Part shown: piece after piece, positions 40,641 through 50,045 of the stretch
Numbering within the stretch: position 1 is the first letter of the stretch
How the letters are laid out: the number at the start of each line of letters is the position of its first letter
Assembly (NCBI GenBank): GCA_049965715.1
Contig: JBMFWA010000009.1
Coordinates: 1 to 64,000 of the forward strand
DNA length: 64,000 bases
Direction: 5' to 3'
From: JAKAFX01 sp049965715
GTDB taxonomy: Archaea; Thermoplasmatota; Thermoplasmata; Thermoplasmatales; Thermoplasmataceae
Position numbers and translations under genes: made by a program
The notes under the pieces: generated by a model
Seen by the model: the letters and a program-made list of their open reading frames with translations, nothing else
The model's database searches: none
What the model was told of the DNA's origin: nothing

Positions 40641-42845
40641 TCAGAGTCCTGCGTAGTAATCCTCGTTGTAGGGCTCTGGTTTCAATCCCTTCCTTTCCCT
40701 GATCTTTGCAACAACCTCTTTCTGGAGTTCAGGAGGTACTCTCTGGTAACCCGCATTTTCGGAATTCCACAAGACCTTGCCACCGGTAGCGCTCCTGATT
40801 GCCGACGCAAAGCCAAACATGCCTGCAACCGGGACTTTCGCGTTAATGATCATTTCATCCCCTTCCTGGGTCATCTCCTCAACAACTCCTCTTCTCTGCT
40901 GTATTTCATTTGTCACTGATCCCATTATTTCTATCGGCACATTTATGTACACTTTCTGGACCGGTTCAAGAAGAATCCTCTTTGCCTGGCACATTGCTCC
41001 ATATATTGAGTTTCTGCCAGCCGGAATTACCTGTGCAGGTCCTCTGTGGATACTGTCTTCGTGTAGCTTTGCATCATAGAGACTTGCCTTTATTCCAAAG
41101 ACACGCTCGTTTGCAAGGGGTCCTCTTGCAATGACCTCCTTGAAGGAATCCATCAGCAGTTCCATGGTTTCATCAAGGTACTGGATACCTTTCGTCACAT
41201 CCAGCATCACGTTCATGCCCTCCACCATTTCGAGACCGCGCGCCTCTTCTCTGGTGAATCCGGCATTCTGAAGCATTTCTATGACTGCCTTTTTGTCCTT
41301 GAACTTGGTCCCCTGCGGAATCTTGTTCTCTCTTATGAGCTGAATCACGTCTTCGGAAAGTGGTTCAACCTTGAAATAAAACTTGTTGTGTTTGTTGGGA
41401 GACTTTCCTTCAAACGGACCGCCAGTCTTTTCCACGGTCTCTCTGTACACCACTATCGGATCAGAAGTCTGCACCTCAACCTTGTAGTCGTTCCTTATCC
41501 TGTAGAGGGTGACTTCGAGATGCAATTCTCCCATTCCGGATATGAGGTGTTCACCAGTCTCCTGGTTTATATCTACCTGAATGGAAGGGTCTGCCTTTGA
41601 CACGCTCCTTAAGACATCTACAAGCTTCGGGAGATCAGCGGTGTGTTTTGCCTCTATGGCTAGAGTCACAACGGGCTCAGTGTAATGTACCATTGGCTCG
41701 AAGGGGTCCATGTCAGGGATGGAAGAGACTGTGGAACCTGCTATGGCGGCTTTCAGCCCGACCACTGCAGCTATATTCCCGGAATCAATCTCATCCACCT
41801 GTATTCTGTCCGGGCCAACCATCAGTGAAAGCAACTGTACCTTAAATTTGGTATTCCCAGCACCATTGATATACAGTTCTGTTCCTTTTTTCAGTGTGCC
41901 GCTGAAAATCCTGCCCACAGAGATTTCTCCAGCATGTGGATCAACAATTATTTTTGTAACCATCATTGACACAGGACCATTACTGTCACAGGAAAGCATT
42001 GCTTTACCAATTGGGGATTCAAGATCACCTTTCCATATCTGCTGGATCCTGTAACTCTGTGCTTTATTGGGATCAGGGAGATGCCTTATGACCATATCCA
42101 GAATCACTTTATGCAACGGACTCTTCTTGGCAAGCTCCTTCTGCTGTCCATCCTTTACCATCTGGTAAACATCCTTGAACGAGACCTTTGTGGTCTTCAT
42201 TGCAGCTGCAGAAATAGCCCAGTTATTATATGCAGACCCGAAGGCAATGGTGCCGCTCTGCACACTTACTTTCCAAAGTTCCCTGAAGTTCTCGGGTGCA
42301 GATTTTCCGATCAGACGGTTTACATCTGTGATGACCTTGCCGAAACGTTTCTGCATTTCATCCTCATTAAGTCTGAGCTCGTTTATGAGCCTGTCAACCT
42401 TGTTGATGAAAAGGACAGGCTGTACTCGTTCCTTCAGAGCCTGTTTTATCACAGTTTCTGTCTGCGGCATCACGCCTTCGACAGAATCCACAACTATCAC
42501 AACGCCGTCGACTGCTCTCATTGCCCTGGTGACATCTCCACCAAAATCGACATGTCCGGGTGTATCTATGAGGTTGATAAGGTAGTGGTCACCTTCAAAT
42601 GCATGCACCATGGAGGCAACCGCTGCATTTATCGTAATACCCCTCGCCTGCTCCTGTTCGTCAAAATCGAGCATCAGTTGCTTTCCTGCAAGCTCCTCAC
42701 TCATCATTCCCGCACCTGCGATCAGGTTGTCGGATAATGTTGTCTTTCCATGATCAATGTGCGCTGCAATACCAATATTCCTAATTTTATGGGTATTTTT
42801 CATTATAGCAAGCGCTTTTTCTATGTTATCCTCTTTTCTGCCCAT
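40641..42845 (-). CDS. fusA: Translation elongation factor EF-2
   Basis: The translocation GTPase, about 734 residues. G1 is AHIDHGKTT, the switch II strand is IDTPGHVDF, and NKVD is intact. Near the C-terminus HEDSIHRGPAQ carries the His that becomes diphthamide, a mark of archaeal and eukaryotic EF-2. ATG 42845 follows GGTGATG closely. GTG 42851 is an alternative. It is last in the operon EF-1A, S10, EF-2. Confidence 0.97.
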   Translation of the reverse strand: MGRKEDNIEKALAIMKNTHKIRNIGIAAHIDHGKTTLSDNLIAGAGMMSEELAGKQLMLDFDEQEQARGITINAAVASMVHAFEGDHYLINLIDTPGHVDFGGDVTRAMRAVDGVVIVVDSVEGVMPQTETVIKQALKERVQPVLFINKVDRLINELRLNEDEMQKRFGKVITDVNRLIGKSAPENFRELWKVSVQSGTIAFGSAYNNWAISAAAMKTTKVSFKDVYQMVKDGQQKELAKKSPLHKVILDMVIRHLPDPNKAQSYRIQQIWKGDLESPIGKAMLSCDSNGPVSMMVTKIIVDPHAGEISVGRIFSGTLKKGTELYINGAGNTKFKVQLLSLMVGPDRIQVDEIDSGNIAAVVGLKAAIAGSTVSSIPDMDPFEPMVHYTEPVVTLAIEAKHTADLPKLVDVLRSVSKADPSIQVDINQETGEHLISGMGELHLEVTLYRIRNDYKVEVQTSDPIVVYRETVEKTGGPFEGKSPNKHNKFYFKVEPLSEDVIQLIRENKIPQGTKFKDKKAVIEMLQNAGFTREEARGLEMVEGMNVMLDVTKGIQYLDETMELLMDSFKEVIARGPLANERVFGIKASLYDAKLHEDSIHRGPAQVIPAGRNSIYGAMCQAKRILLEPVQKVYINVPIEIMGSVTNEIQQRRGVVEEMTQEGDEMIINAKVPVAGMFGFASAIRSATGGKVLWNSENAGYQRVPPELQKEVVAKIRERKGLKPEPYNEDYYAGL

Positions 42846-42906
42846 TTTCACATCACCATACTGTGGTAAAACTCCATAAAATATTATTAGAAGAAATAAA
42901 AAAGAA

Positions 42907-43221
42907 TTAACTCTTTATCTGTATCTCTATCTGAACTCCATCAGGAATAGGAATCCTCATTAGCTGCCTCAGGGTTCTTTCGTCGGCATCAACATCAATG
43001 AGTCTTTTGTGCACCCTGAGTTCCCATCTGTCCCAGGTAGGAGAACCTTCTCCATCCGGGCTCTTTCTGACAGGAACAACAAGCCGCTTGGTAGGCAGGG
43101 GAACAGGGCCATGTATTTCCACTCCAGTCCTCTTTGCAATTCCACGTATCTCGTCACACACGTTTTCAACTATGTTGTGTTCTGTTCCACTAAGGGAAAT
43201 TCTAGCCCTATAAGATGCCAT
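42907..43221 (-). CDS. rps10: Small ribosomal subunit protein S10
   Basis: A 104-residue S10 (uS10) protein. KRTGVEIHGPVPLPTKRLVVPVRKSPDGEG and the RWELRVHKRLID segment are characteristic of the archaeal form. ATG 43221 is preferred, and the GTG at 43230 would overlap the end of EF-1A. It lies between EF-1A and EF-2, a gene order shared with many archaea. Confidence 0.96.
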   Translation of the reverse strand: MASYRARISLSGTEHNIVENVCDEIRGIAKRTGVEIHGPVPLPTKRLVVPVRKSPDGEGSPTWDRWELRVHKRLIDVDADERTLRQLMRIPIPDGVQIEIQIKS

Positions 43222-43226
43222 ATCAA

Positions 43227-44501
43227 TCACTTTTTCTCTAGATCAATACACTGTCCGGCAGCCACTGTTTGACCCATATCTCTGATGGCAAATCTCCCGA
43301 GTTGCGGGAAATCTGATACTTTCTCTATAACAAGTGGCTTGTCTGGCACTACCTTGACTATTGCCACATCACCTGTTTTGATATAATCCGGCTTGTCTTT
43401 AAGCGTGGTACCATCCTGGGGCTTCAGAGTCCTGATAATCTCCTCAAACCTGCACGCAACCTGTGATGTGTGTACGTGAAATACCGGTTTGTAACCGTTT
43501 GCAATGACGCTCGGGTGATTGAGAACAACGATCTGCGCTGTGAAGGACTTCACCACTGTCGGTGGTGAATCGACTGTGCCGCAGACATCTCCTCTCTTGA
43601 TATCATTCTTGGCAATTCCCCTTACGTTGAAACCAACATTGTCACCAGGCTCTGCAGTCTGCATGGACTCATGATGCATTTCAATAGACTTTACCTCTCC
43701 GTTCTTGTCAGCAGGAAGGAATATGACCTTGTCACCGACCTTCAGAATACCTGTTTCAATTCTACCAACAGGTACGGTTCCTATACCGGTAATAGAATAG
43801 ACATCCTGTATCGGGAGTCTCAGGGGCTTGTTTGTAGGTTTCTCCGGAACGGTCAGACTGTCCAGTGCCTGCAGAAGTGTCGGTCCCTTGTACCAGGGCA
43901 TGTTGGGGCTGGGTTTGGTCACATTGTCACCCTTGTATCCACTGAGGGGTATAATGGGTGCATTTTTGTATCCAATAGTCTGAAGGAATTTCTCAACCTC
44001 GGCCTTGACCTTGTTGAACCTCTCTTCACTGTAGGGGGGCTGTGTGGAGTCCATCTTGTTTGCAATGACAATAAGCTGTTTCACTCCAAGGGTCTTTATG
44101 AGAAAACCATGCTCTCTCGTCTGAGCCATCACTCCCTCTCCTTCCTTGAAGGAGATTACCATGAGTGCGGCATCTGCCTGGCTTGCGCCAGTAATCATAT
44201 TCTTCACGAAGTCCCTGTGTCCGGGGGCATCAATAAGAGTAAAGTAGTACTTGTCGGTCTCAAACTTCTTGTGGTTGAGATCGATGGTCACTCCTCTCTC
44301 TCTTTCCTCCTTCAGCCTGTCCATTACCCAGGCAAACTCAAAGGTTGCCTTTCCCTTTTCAACGGATTGCTTCTTGTATTCCTCTATAATATGGGGAGGA
44401 ACTTCTCCGTGTTCGAATAGCAGTCTTCCTACCAATGTTGATTTTCCATGATCGACATGTCCAATCGTTATTAGGTTTATGTGAGGCTTTTGTGTTGCCA
44501 T
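43227..44501 (-). CDS. tuf: Translation elongation factor EF-1 alpha
   Basis: Delivers aminoacyl-tRNA to the ribosome. The 424-residue protein has P-loop GHVDHGKST (14-22), the switch II strand IDAPGHRDFVKNM, NKMD and the archaeal insert positions. Domains 2 and 3 are complete. It begins the EF-1A, S10, EF-2 operon. About 160 bases separate it from a divergent LigB-like gene. Confidence 0.97.
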   Translation of the reverse strand: MATQKPHINLITIGHVDHGKSTLVGRLLFEHGEVPPHIIEEYKKQSVEKGKATFEFAWVMDRLKEERERGVTIDLNHKKFETDKYYFTLIDAPGHRDFVKNMITGASQADAALMVISFKEGEGVMAQTREHGFLIKTLGVKQLIVIANKMDSTQPPYSEERFNKVKAEVEKFLQTIGYKNAPIIPLSGYKGDNVTKPSPNMPWYKGPTLLQALDSLTVPEKPTNKPLRLPIQDVYSITGIGTVPVGRIETGILKVGDKVIFLPADKNGEVKSIEMHHESMQTAEPGDNVGFNVRGIAKNDIKRGDVCGTVDSPPTVVKSFTAQIVVLNHPSVIANGYKPVFHVHTSQVACRFEEIIRTLKPQDGTTLKDKPDYIKTGDVAIVKVVPDKPLVIEKVSDFPQLGRFAIRDMGQTVAAGQCIDLEKK

Positions 44502-44662
44502 TTAATTCACCAATCTTGATCGGAATTAAGTACGAATATAAGGATTTTCTCAATTGTGTCACTAAAACAGGAATTATTCTTAAACAGGGCGTCTTTTAAC
44601 CCTCAGTGAAATATTTCCGGGAACCGGGATAGGTTATTAACGCAGGTTTTGATATCAATTTC

Positions 44663-45439
44663 ATGGCGCTGAAACACATTTATGTGATTCCACACGGTGA
44701 TGAACTCATAGATCTGCCTGATGCGCAGAGCAGGGAAATGGCAACATCTATTGCAGAGATTGCCGGTAGAGACGATTCTGAGGTGGTGGCCATCATATCA
44801 CCGCATAATCTGAGACTTGAAAGAAACATATCAGTCATAAAGACCGAATACCTCAGGCTGAACTACAGATTGAAAACGGGAATTATCAGGGGAACGTACA
44901 GGGTGGAGCGGCAACTGGCAAACCAGATTACCGAAGAAACACCGAAAATAACACAGGGGGCTTATTTCATCACATCCAGCGGCAGTAATTCTGTTTTTCC
45001 CATGGACTTTGGAACAGGCATCCCTCTTCACTTTTTCAAGAAAAAGGAAATAGTCTCGCTGGGCCAGGCCCGTCTGGAGAACAGGAAAGACCTCGTGAAT
45101 TTCGGGATATCCCTGTATCATATACTCAGTGATTATAAGAGAACTGTCTCATTGATAATCAGTGCTGACCAGGCGCACACGCATTCTGAAAGCGGCCCGT
45201 ATGGGTACGCCCCGGAGGCAAGATTATACGATGAAACGGTGGTTGACGTAATGAAGAGGAACAGATTTTCGTTGATATCATCTATTCCCGAGGAGCTTAT
45301 AAGCAGAGGAAAACCGGACAGCTTCTGGAATATGCTCATTCTGGAGGGAATAATGGAGGAATCGGGACTTCACATGACATTTGACTACTACTATGTTGCA
45401 GAGTACTTCGGCATGCTTCTCGCACACAGTTCCCCTTAA
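44663..45439 (+). CDS. LigB/MEMO-like extradiol dioxygenase-fold protein
   Basis: A 258-residue protein with the class III extradiol dioxygenase fold. IPHGDELI (9-16) and IISPHN (near residue 51) provide the two metal-binding His residues, and SADQAHTHSESGPYGY is the third conserved segment. Archaeal members of this family have no demonstrated substrate, so aromatic ring cleavage should not be assumed. TTATTAAC near 44633 may be its TATA box. It is divergent from EF-1A. Confidence 0.75.
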   Translation: MALKHIYVIPHGDELIDLPDAQSREMATSIAEIAGRDDSEVVAIISPHNLRLERNISVIKTEYLRLNYRLKTGIIRGTYRVERQLANQITEETPKITQGAYFITSSGSNSVFPMDFGTGIPLHFFKKKEIVSLGQARLENRKDLVNFGISLYHILSDYKRTVSLIISADQAHTHSESGPYGYAPEARLYDETVVDVMKRNRFSLISSIPEELISRGKPDSFWNMLILEGIMEESGLHMTFDYYYVAEYFGMLLAHSSP

Positions 45440-45490
45440 ACAAATTCTCCCGTCCTTAAGAAGAACGCACAGTTAGAGTAAATATTGTTT

Positions 45491-46348
45491 CTACTGCACC
45501 AGCTGATCCTTCTCGGAAATAAGCTTGGTCAGAAGCCTGGAAAAATCAGAGGGATTCTCAAACATCATCATATCCCCCGATTTCCGGACAAATTCGACAG
45601 AGAACCTGAGTTCTTCAAGCACCCTGGATATCGCCTGTATATCGTTGAAATCACGCTGTCCGGCAAGATACCATTTCTCGATCCCTTCCAGTGACTTGAG
45701 ATTTTCCGATATTTCTTTCTTCATGAAATCGTACAGAGACCTGGCAAATCGCCAAACTGCATAGTAGGGGCTGTTCTCAGCACTCTGCATCATAAGCCTG
45801 ATAAGGTCTCTCAAGTCTTTAGGATTCTTGCTTGGAAAATCCTTGATGTCTATAGATCTGAGATCAGAAATCATGGAATTCCATACCGCCTGAAATTCGT
45901 TTTCCTTATAGGCTACAATCTTTCCGATGGTTGATCTGGGTTCAAGGTTGAAGGTAGTTTCTATACCGAAAAACTTCCTCAGGAATCCCTTCTTGATGAT
46001 GTTCATTCCCATTCCTATGGATCCTGATGTTGTATGAAAAACGCCAAAAATCTGGGATACGTCGAGATAATCGAGAGCCTCCATAACGGCCTTGGCCTGA
46101 TTCATCACACCAAAAGAATAGTCCCTGCCGAATACGCTCTTTCCCTGTCCCGGCAGGTCGACAGCTATTAAATCATAGCTTTCTAGAACAGGCTGTTCAA
46201 AAAGCGACAGCCAGTAATCCTTGGATCCTCCAAGGCCGGATACGAAAAGGATAGTGTTGGTGCTCTTTTCCGGATTGCTCCTCATCAGTGAAATTTTCCC
46301 GTCCCACGTTTCAACATTGATATACTGAGGCCTCAAGATAATAGACAA
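45491..46348 (-). CDS. Alpha/beta hydrolase-fold protein with altered catalytic residues
   Basis: A 285-residue alpha/beta hydrolase fold. The oxyanion-region SGLGGSKDYW and strand LIAVDLPGQGKS are normal. At the nucleophile elbow, where G-x-S-x-G is expected, the sequence is F-H-T-T-S-G, putting Thr106 where Ser should be. Near the C-terminus the usual GHxxxxExP is SGDMMMFENP, with Asp259 for the catalytic His. Two of three catalytic residues are therefore replaced. It may be a non-enzymatic member. It is a single gene. Confidence 0.75.
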   Translation of the reverse strand: MSIILRPQYINVETWDGKISLMRSNPEKSTNTILFVSGLGGSKDYWLSLFEQPVLESYDLIAVDLPGQGKSVFGRDYSFGVMNQAKAVMEALDYLDVSQIFGVFHTTSGSIGMGMNIIKKGFLRKFFGIETTFNLEPRSTIGKIVAYKENEFQAVWNSMISDLRSIDIKDFPSKNPKDLRDLIRLMMQSAENSPYYAVWRFARSLYDFMKKEISENLKSLEGIEKWYLAGQRDFNDIQAISRVLEELRFSVEFVRKSGDMMMFENPSDFSRLLTKLISEKDQLVQ

Positions 46349-46566
46349 TTTCTGACAACTTATTAATTTTGCTTGTTGTTTTATGATTTCAATGCATCTT
46401 TATATTTCATGTACCAGATATGTGATAGCCGATAATCCGTTCAGATATTCCTGCTATGCTTATTCCATCATTTGTACTTCAAGATTGCGCGGCTGCACGG
46501 GAAAAATCCCCTGCGATTGAAACTGGTCTGCGCTTATATTATCCGCAGCATCGGTGAAGAGATAGA

Positions 46567-46577
46567 AATTTTATCTG
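46567..46577 (+). promoter_or_regulatory. TATA-like box for phosphoglucose/phosphomannose isomerase
   Basis: AATTTTATCTG is centred about 28 bases upstream of GTG 46598. It lies inside the longer reading frame, which argues for the shorter start. Confidence 0.4.
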
Positions 46578-46597
46578 CAATTAAACATTACAGTTGT

Positions 46598-47521
46598 GTG
46601 GAAGACGAATTACGATCACTCTGGACTCAGGTCTCGTTTGGTACTAAGCTCAATGTTTTTCCGAACAGCGATAAATTCAACAAAATAGTCATCTTCGGCA
46701 TGGGTGGATCTGGAATAGCAGGCAGCATTTTTCAGGAGCTGTATTCAGATATACCGGTGATTTCCATCAATGACTACAGGGTGCCAAACTTTGTGGAAAA
46801 ATCAACGCTGGTTATAGGGATCAGCTATTCAGGAAATACAGTGGAAACAATAACCGCTCTCGATGAGTGCCTGGAAGCCGGTGCAAGAGTTGTTTCAATC
46901 ACATCTGGAGGAGTACTTTCTCAGGAGAAATATGATCCTCTGATCATACCCAGCGGACTTCAGCCAAGATCTGCCATAGGTTATCTCCTGATACCTCTCA
47001 TTAACACCTTCATGTCGTTCAGTGCTTCGGATTACAGGGAAGCAGCCTCTCTTACCAGAGATCTGGACAATAATAACGGTGACATAAAAGACCTGGCGGA
47101 GAGCATAGTCAGGAACAGGCAGATACCATTCGTATACGGTTTCTCGCCATTCAAATCCCTTGCATACAGGTGGAAAACACAGTTTAATGAAAATTCAAAA
47201 ATCTTCGCCTACAGTGGATATTTTCCGGAAATGGATCACAACGACATAATTCCGATGAAATCAACGTACCGTAAGGATGAGTTCAGGTTCCTTGTCTTTG
47301 GAGCTGGTGACAACAAATTTATTTCGGAAAGGATAAACGTCACTGCGGAACTCACAGATTCACAGTTTACAATAATTGAACCCAGGGGGAAATCAATACT
47401 TGCAAAGCTGTTTTACCTCATACACTACGGAGATTACCTCTCTTACTACGTTGCCAAGGCAAGAGGAATCGATCCCAGGGAAGTTGACGTCATCACACAG
47501 TTGAAGAGGACAATAAAATAG
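46598..47521 (+). CDS. Bifunctional phosphoglucose/phosphomannose isomerase
   Basis: Interconverts fructose 6-phosphate with glucose 6-phosphate and mannose 6-phosphate. The archaeal PGI/PMI family is about 300-330 residues. With GTG 46598 the product is 307. VIFGMGGSGIAG and ISYSGNTVET are the phosphate-binding SIS-domain motifs, and EMDHNDI carries the catalytic Glu/His region. A longer frame from TTG 46472 would add 42 residues with no family counterpart. Confidence 0.87.
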   Translation: MEDELRSLWTQVSFGTKLNVFPNSDKFNKIVIFGMGGSGIAGSIFQELYSDIPVISINDYRVPNFVEKSTLVIGISYSGNTVETITALDECLEAGARVVSITSGGVLSQEKYDPLIIPSGLQPRSAIGYLLIPLINTFMSFSASDYREAASLTRDLDNNNGDIKDLAESIVRNRQIPFVYGFSPFKSLAYRWKTQFNENSKIFAYSGYFPEMDHNDIIPMKSTYRKDEFRFLVFGAGDNKFISERINVTAELTDSQFTIIEPRGKSILAKLFYLIHYGDYLSYYVAKARGIDPREVDVITQLKRTIK

Positions 47522-47531
47522 AAAGAATTAA

Positions 47532-49364
47532 TCAGTCAGAGATCCTGAAGCCTCCAGGGGGTAGCAGTCCCTCAACTTCTTCAGGGTCAGCCTCCAGCAC
47601 AGCCGCTATTTTTTTAGCGGCTTTTGATCGTTTTTCATCACCCGGTTCTATCTTCACAGTCTTCGTCTCGCAGTTTCTCTTGATGCCGGCAGGGGAGATC
47701 ATCAGGATTCTTGAATCATTGAACATGTGCCAGCCTATTTCCAGTTTCATTGGAAGATCAAATATGTAATTCCTTTTCCCTCTGATTATCCATGCACCCT
47801 TTGAAACGTATTCTCCGGATTCAGGAGTCTTGCTTACCTGTTCAGGGTACACCCAGTATGCAGATCCAGACGCTATCCCTGCGGGCCATGCCCTGGAAAA
47901 TGCCACACTGAAGTTGCATGCCTCCCTGATATCCTCAAGCGGCTGTGAATCCTTGTTCGGGAATTTTATTATGGTGCTTGGGGCACCGTACAGGTCGGCA
48001 TGGACATAAATGTCATTGTGAGTCATATGTTTCTTGACTAGGTTCTCATTGGTTTTTCTGTCCCTGCCCGCCATCACAAGATTGCCGTTTGATGTGAAGA
48101 ACCAGTGATACACCTCAAACCAGTTTTTCTGCCTCTTTCTCTTCTTTTCAGGGGCGCCTGAATTCTCATACAATTTCGTGGACTCAATCAGCGCAGCCTC
48201 TGCGCCACGCGCTTTCTCCTTCAGTTCCTTGGAAGAATTGAAAAGTTCACTGGCATTTTCTCCCGCGGTCTTACTGAGGTAAAGCTGGATCTCATATTCT
48301 CCATTTGAAACAGTGACTCTCTTCTTCTCGTATTCTATCTTCACTATTGTGAATCCGTTTAGGGACTCGCCCGGTCTGATCTCTCCAGTTCCAATCATCC
48401 GGTTCAGGTCTTTGAGCAGGCTCTGGAATTTTCCCAGGTCAGAGATGATCATCTTCCCCTGCTCCTTCAGTTTTTCTGATTTCGAAATGAACTCCTCAAT
48501 ACTCTTCTTCTGGGATTCAATTCTCTTCTTTATTGGTCCTTCCTTCTCCATTCCGGATGGATACCTGGTGAAATAGAATGAGAACCCCTCATTCAGATCG
48601 GTAAACACTTTAGAGGGGTCTTTCCCGAGGACCTTAAGGATTACAGGAGACACAGTTTCCTCCTCCTCATAATAGTAAGCGCTGCCAGTCCTTGCCTCCT
48701 CCAGTAATGACTGGATTGTAGCCAGGATTTTATCGGCACTGCCGACGGAATCCAATGCAGGAACGGACTTGTCTATTCCGGTTCGGAAACAGATCTCCTC
48801 GGCAAGGTCGCCACCCAGGTTAATCCTCGTGGCAAGCGTTTGGACAAGGGAGGCCTTGCTGGCAGAAAGGATCTCTCTAAGATGTTCACTGTTCATCTCG
48901 ACCGGGCTGATTGAACTTGGCGGGATATACTTCTCGCCCTTCATTATCTTCCTGTTTTTCCATTCTCGCGCATTGAATGCAAATTCGATAAGTCCGTTAT
49001 CGGTGACAACAAGGTTTCCCTCCCTGAACATCTCAAATATTATCTCCTGACCCGTTACGAGCCTTATAATGATAACACGGTCAAAGTTTATCTGGCTGAT
49101 GGATTCTATCTTTCTTTCGGATAACATTTTCCTGAGGGTGATGGCTATCTGCCCCGGTTCCGGTTCGGTGGGGAAATCCATGAATGCGATACCTCTTTCC
49201 AGGGATACATACAGGTTCCTCCTTTTGAGATCGCTCCTGTAAATCTGGAAGATAAAATCCTTTGCCCCGACCTGGTGAATCTTCTTGATGAAGCTGCCTC
49301 TGAAGCCTTCCCCGTAAACCGAAACAAAGGCATAAAAATCCAGTGATGATTGCTTGATCCTCAT
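47532..49364 (-). CDS. RqcH/NEMF homolog (NFACT family)
   Basis: A 610-residue ribosome-quality-control factor that recognises 60S/50S-peptidyl-tRNA complexes. The NFACT-N domain is at about 1-180 and includes the conserved Asp-Arg pair (INFDR, D95-R96) required for tRNA binding in RqcH. A helical coiled-coil middle (about 280-420) is followed by the NFACT-R domain (DIYVHADLYGAPSTIIK) near residue 465. Archaeal members are believed to add alanine tails. It follows the CPBP gene by 39 bases and may be co-transcribed. Confidence 0.93.
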   Translation of the reverse strand: MRIKQSSLDFYAFVSVYGEGFRGSFIKKIHQVGAKDFIFQIYRSDLKRRNLYVSLERGIAFMDFPTEPEPGQIAITLRKMLSERKIESISQINFDRVIIIRLVTGQEIIFEMFREGNLVVTDNGLIEFAFNAREWKNRKIMKGEKYIPPSSISPVEMNSEHLREILSASKASLVQTLATRINLGGDLAEEICFRTGIDKSVPALDSVGSADKILATIQSLLEEARTGSAYYYEEEETVSPVILKVLGKDPSKVFTDLNEGFSFYFTRYPSGMEKEGPIKKRIESQKKSIEEFISKSEKLKEQGKMIISDLGKFQSLLKDLNRMIGTGEIRPGESLNGFTIVKIEYEKKRVTVSNGEYEIQLYLSKTAGENASELFNSSKELKEKARGAEAALIESTKLYENSGAPEKKRKRQKNWFEVYHWFFTSNGNLVMAGRDRKTNENLVKKHMTHNDIYVHADLYGAPSTIIKFPNKDSQPLEDIREACNFSVAFSRAWPAGIASGSAYWVYPEQVSKTPESGEYVSKGAWIIRGKRNYIFDLPMKLEIGWHMFNDSRILMISPAGIKRNCETKTVKIEPGDEKRSKAAKKIAAVLEADPEEVEGLLPPGGFRISD

Positions 49365-49403
49365 TATGGTTCACAATCCTGACACATCTAATCATACTTG
49401 CGC

Positions 49404-50045
49404 TCAGGTTGGAAGCATCGAGTAAGGAATCCAACCAAGGTAAGCCGGAATTATCGGGATCATTGCAAAGAGAGAAAGATGGACTGCAATATCTATGTAT
49501 ATGTTCTTCCTGACATAGTATATCGCCCCATAAAGAATCCCCATTGAAAACATGTCTACAAGGTACAGGAGAGCATAATATCCGGGGTACCCCTGACTTT
49601 CAAAAATGAGGTAACTGGAGTAAAGCAGCATGAAGAGCACTGCCTGAACTATCACGGCCTTTGGCCTTCCCGTGTAACTTGAAGTGAAATCTGTGATAAC
49701 ATATCTGAAATTAATCTCATCAATGAATGCGATGGGATAAAAGAGGTATACGGGACTGATGCGGTGCAGTCCCCAGATATAGATCCAGACAACCACGACG
49801 AAAAATAGTACGAAGAGGTCCTTGGAACCCAGCACCCTCGCAAGCCCTGATCGGAGGGAGGGGATGAATATCACCATGATTGCAAGCAGAACAGGAGAAA
49901 GATAGATGTACATACTGTAGAAGACGGCAGACAACTCTGTATCCTTCACAAAGGCAAGGAAGCCGTAGAACAGAAAAAACAGGAAAATTTCGGACCCTGT
50001 GAACAGAATCAGCGAGTCTCTTTTGCCAAGTTCAGGCAGATTCAT
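49404..50045 (-). CDS. CPBP-family intramembrane protease-like protein
   Basis: A 213-residue membrane protein with about six helices. DEINFR (109-114) occupies the place of the CPBP/CAAX-protease motif EExxxR, with the first Glu replaced by Asp. FSMGILYGAIYYVRKNIYIDIAVH supplies the FxxxH-like second motif and a later His. It may be an active membrane protease or a degenerate relative. It starts directly after the stop of the 495-residue membrane protein and completes the respiratory operon. Confidence 0.6.
   Translation of the reverse strand: MNLPELGKRDSLILFTGSEIFLFFLFYGFLAFVKDTELSAVFYSMYIYLSPVLLAIMVIFIPSLRSGLARVLGSKDLFVLFFVVVVWIYIWGLHRISPVYLFYPIAFIDEINFRYVITDFTSSYTGRPKAVIVQAVLFMLLYSSYLIFESQGYPGYYALLYLVDMFSMGILYGAIYYVRKNIYIDIAVHLSLFAMIPIIPAYLGWIPYSMLPT

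Noticed and set aside
44663..45439. Aromatic ring-cleavage pathway
   Set aside because: Only one LigB-like gene is present with no other catabolic gene around it; archaeal members of this family are widespread without such pathways.
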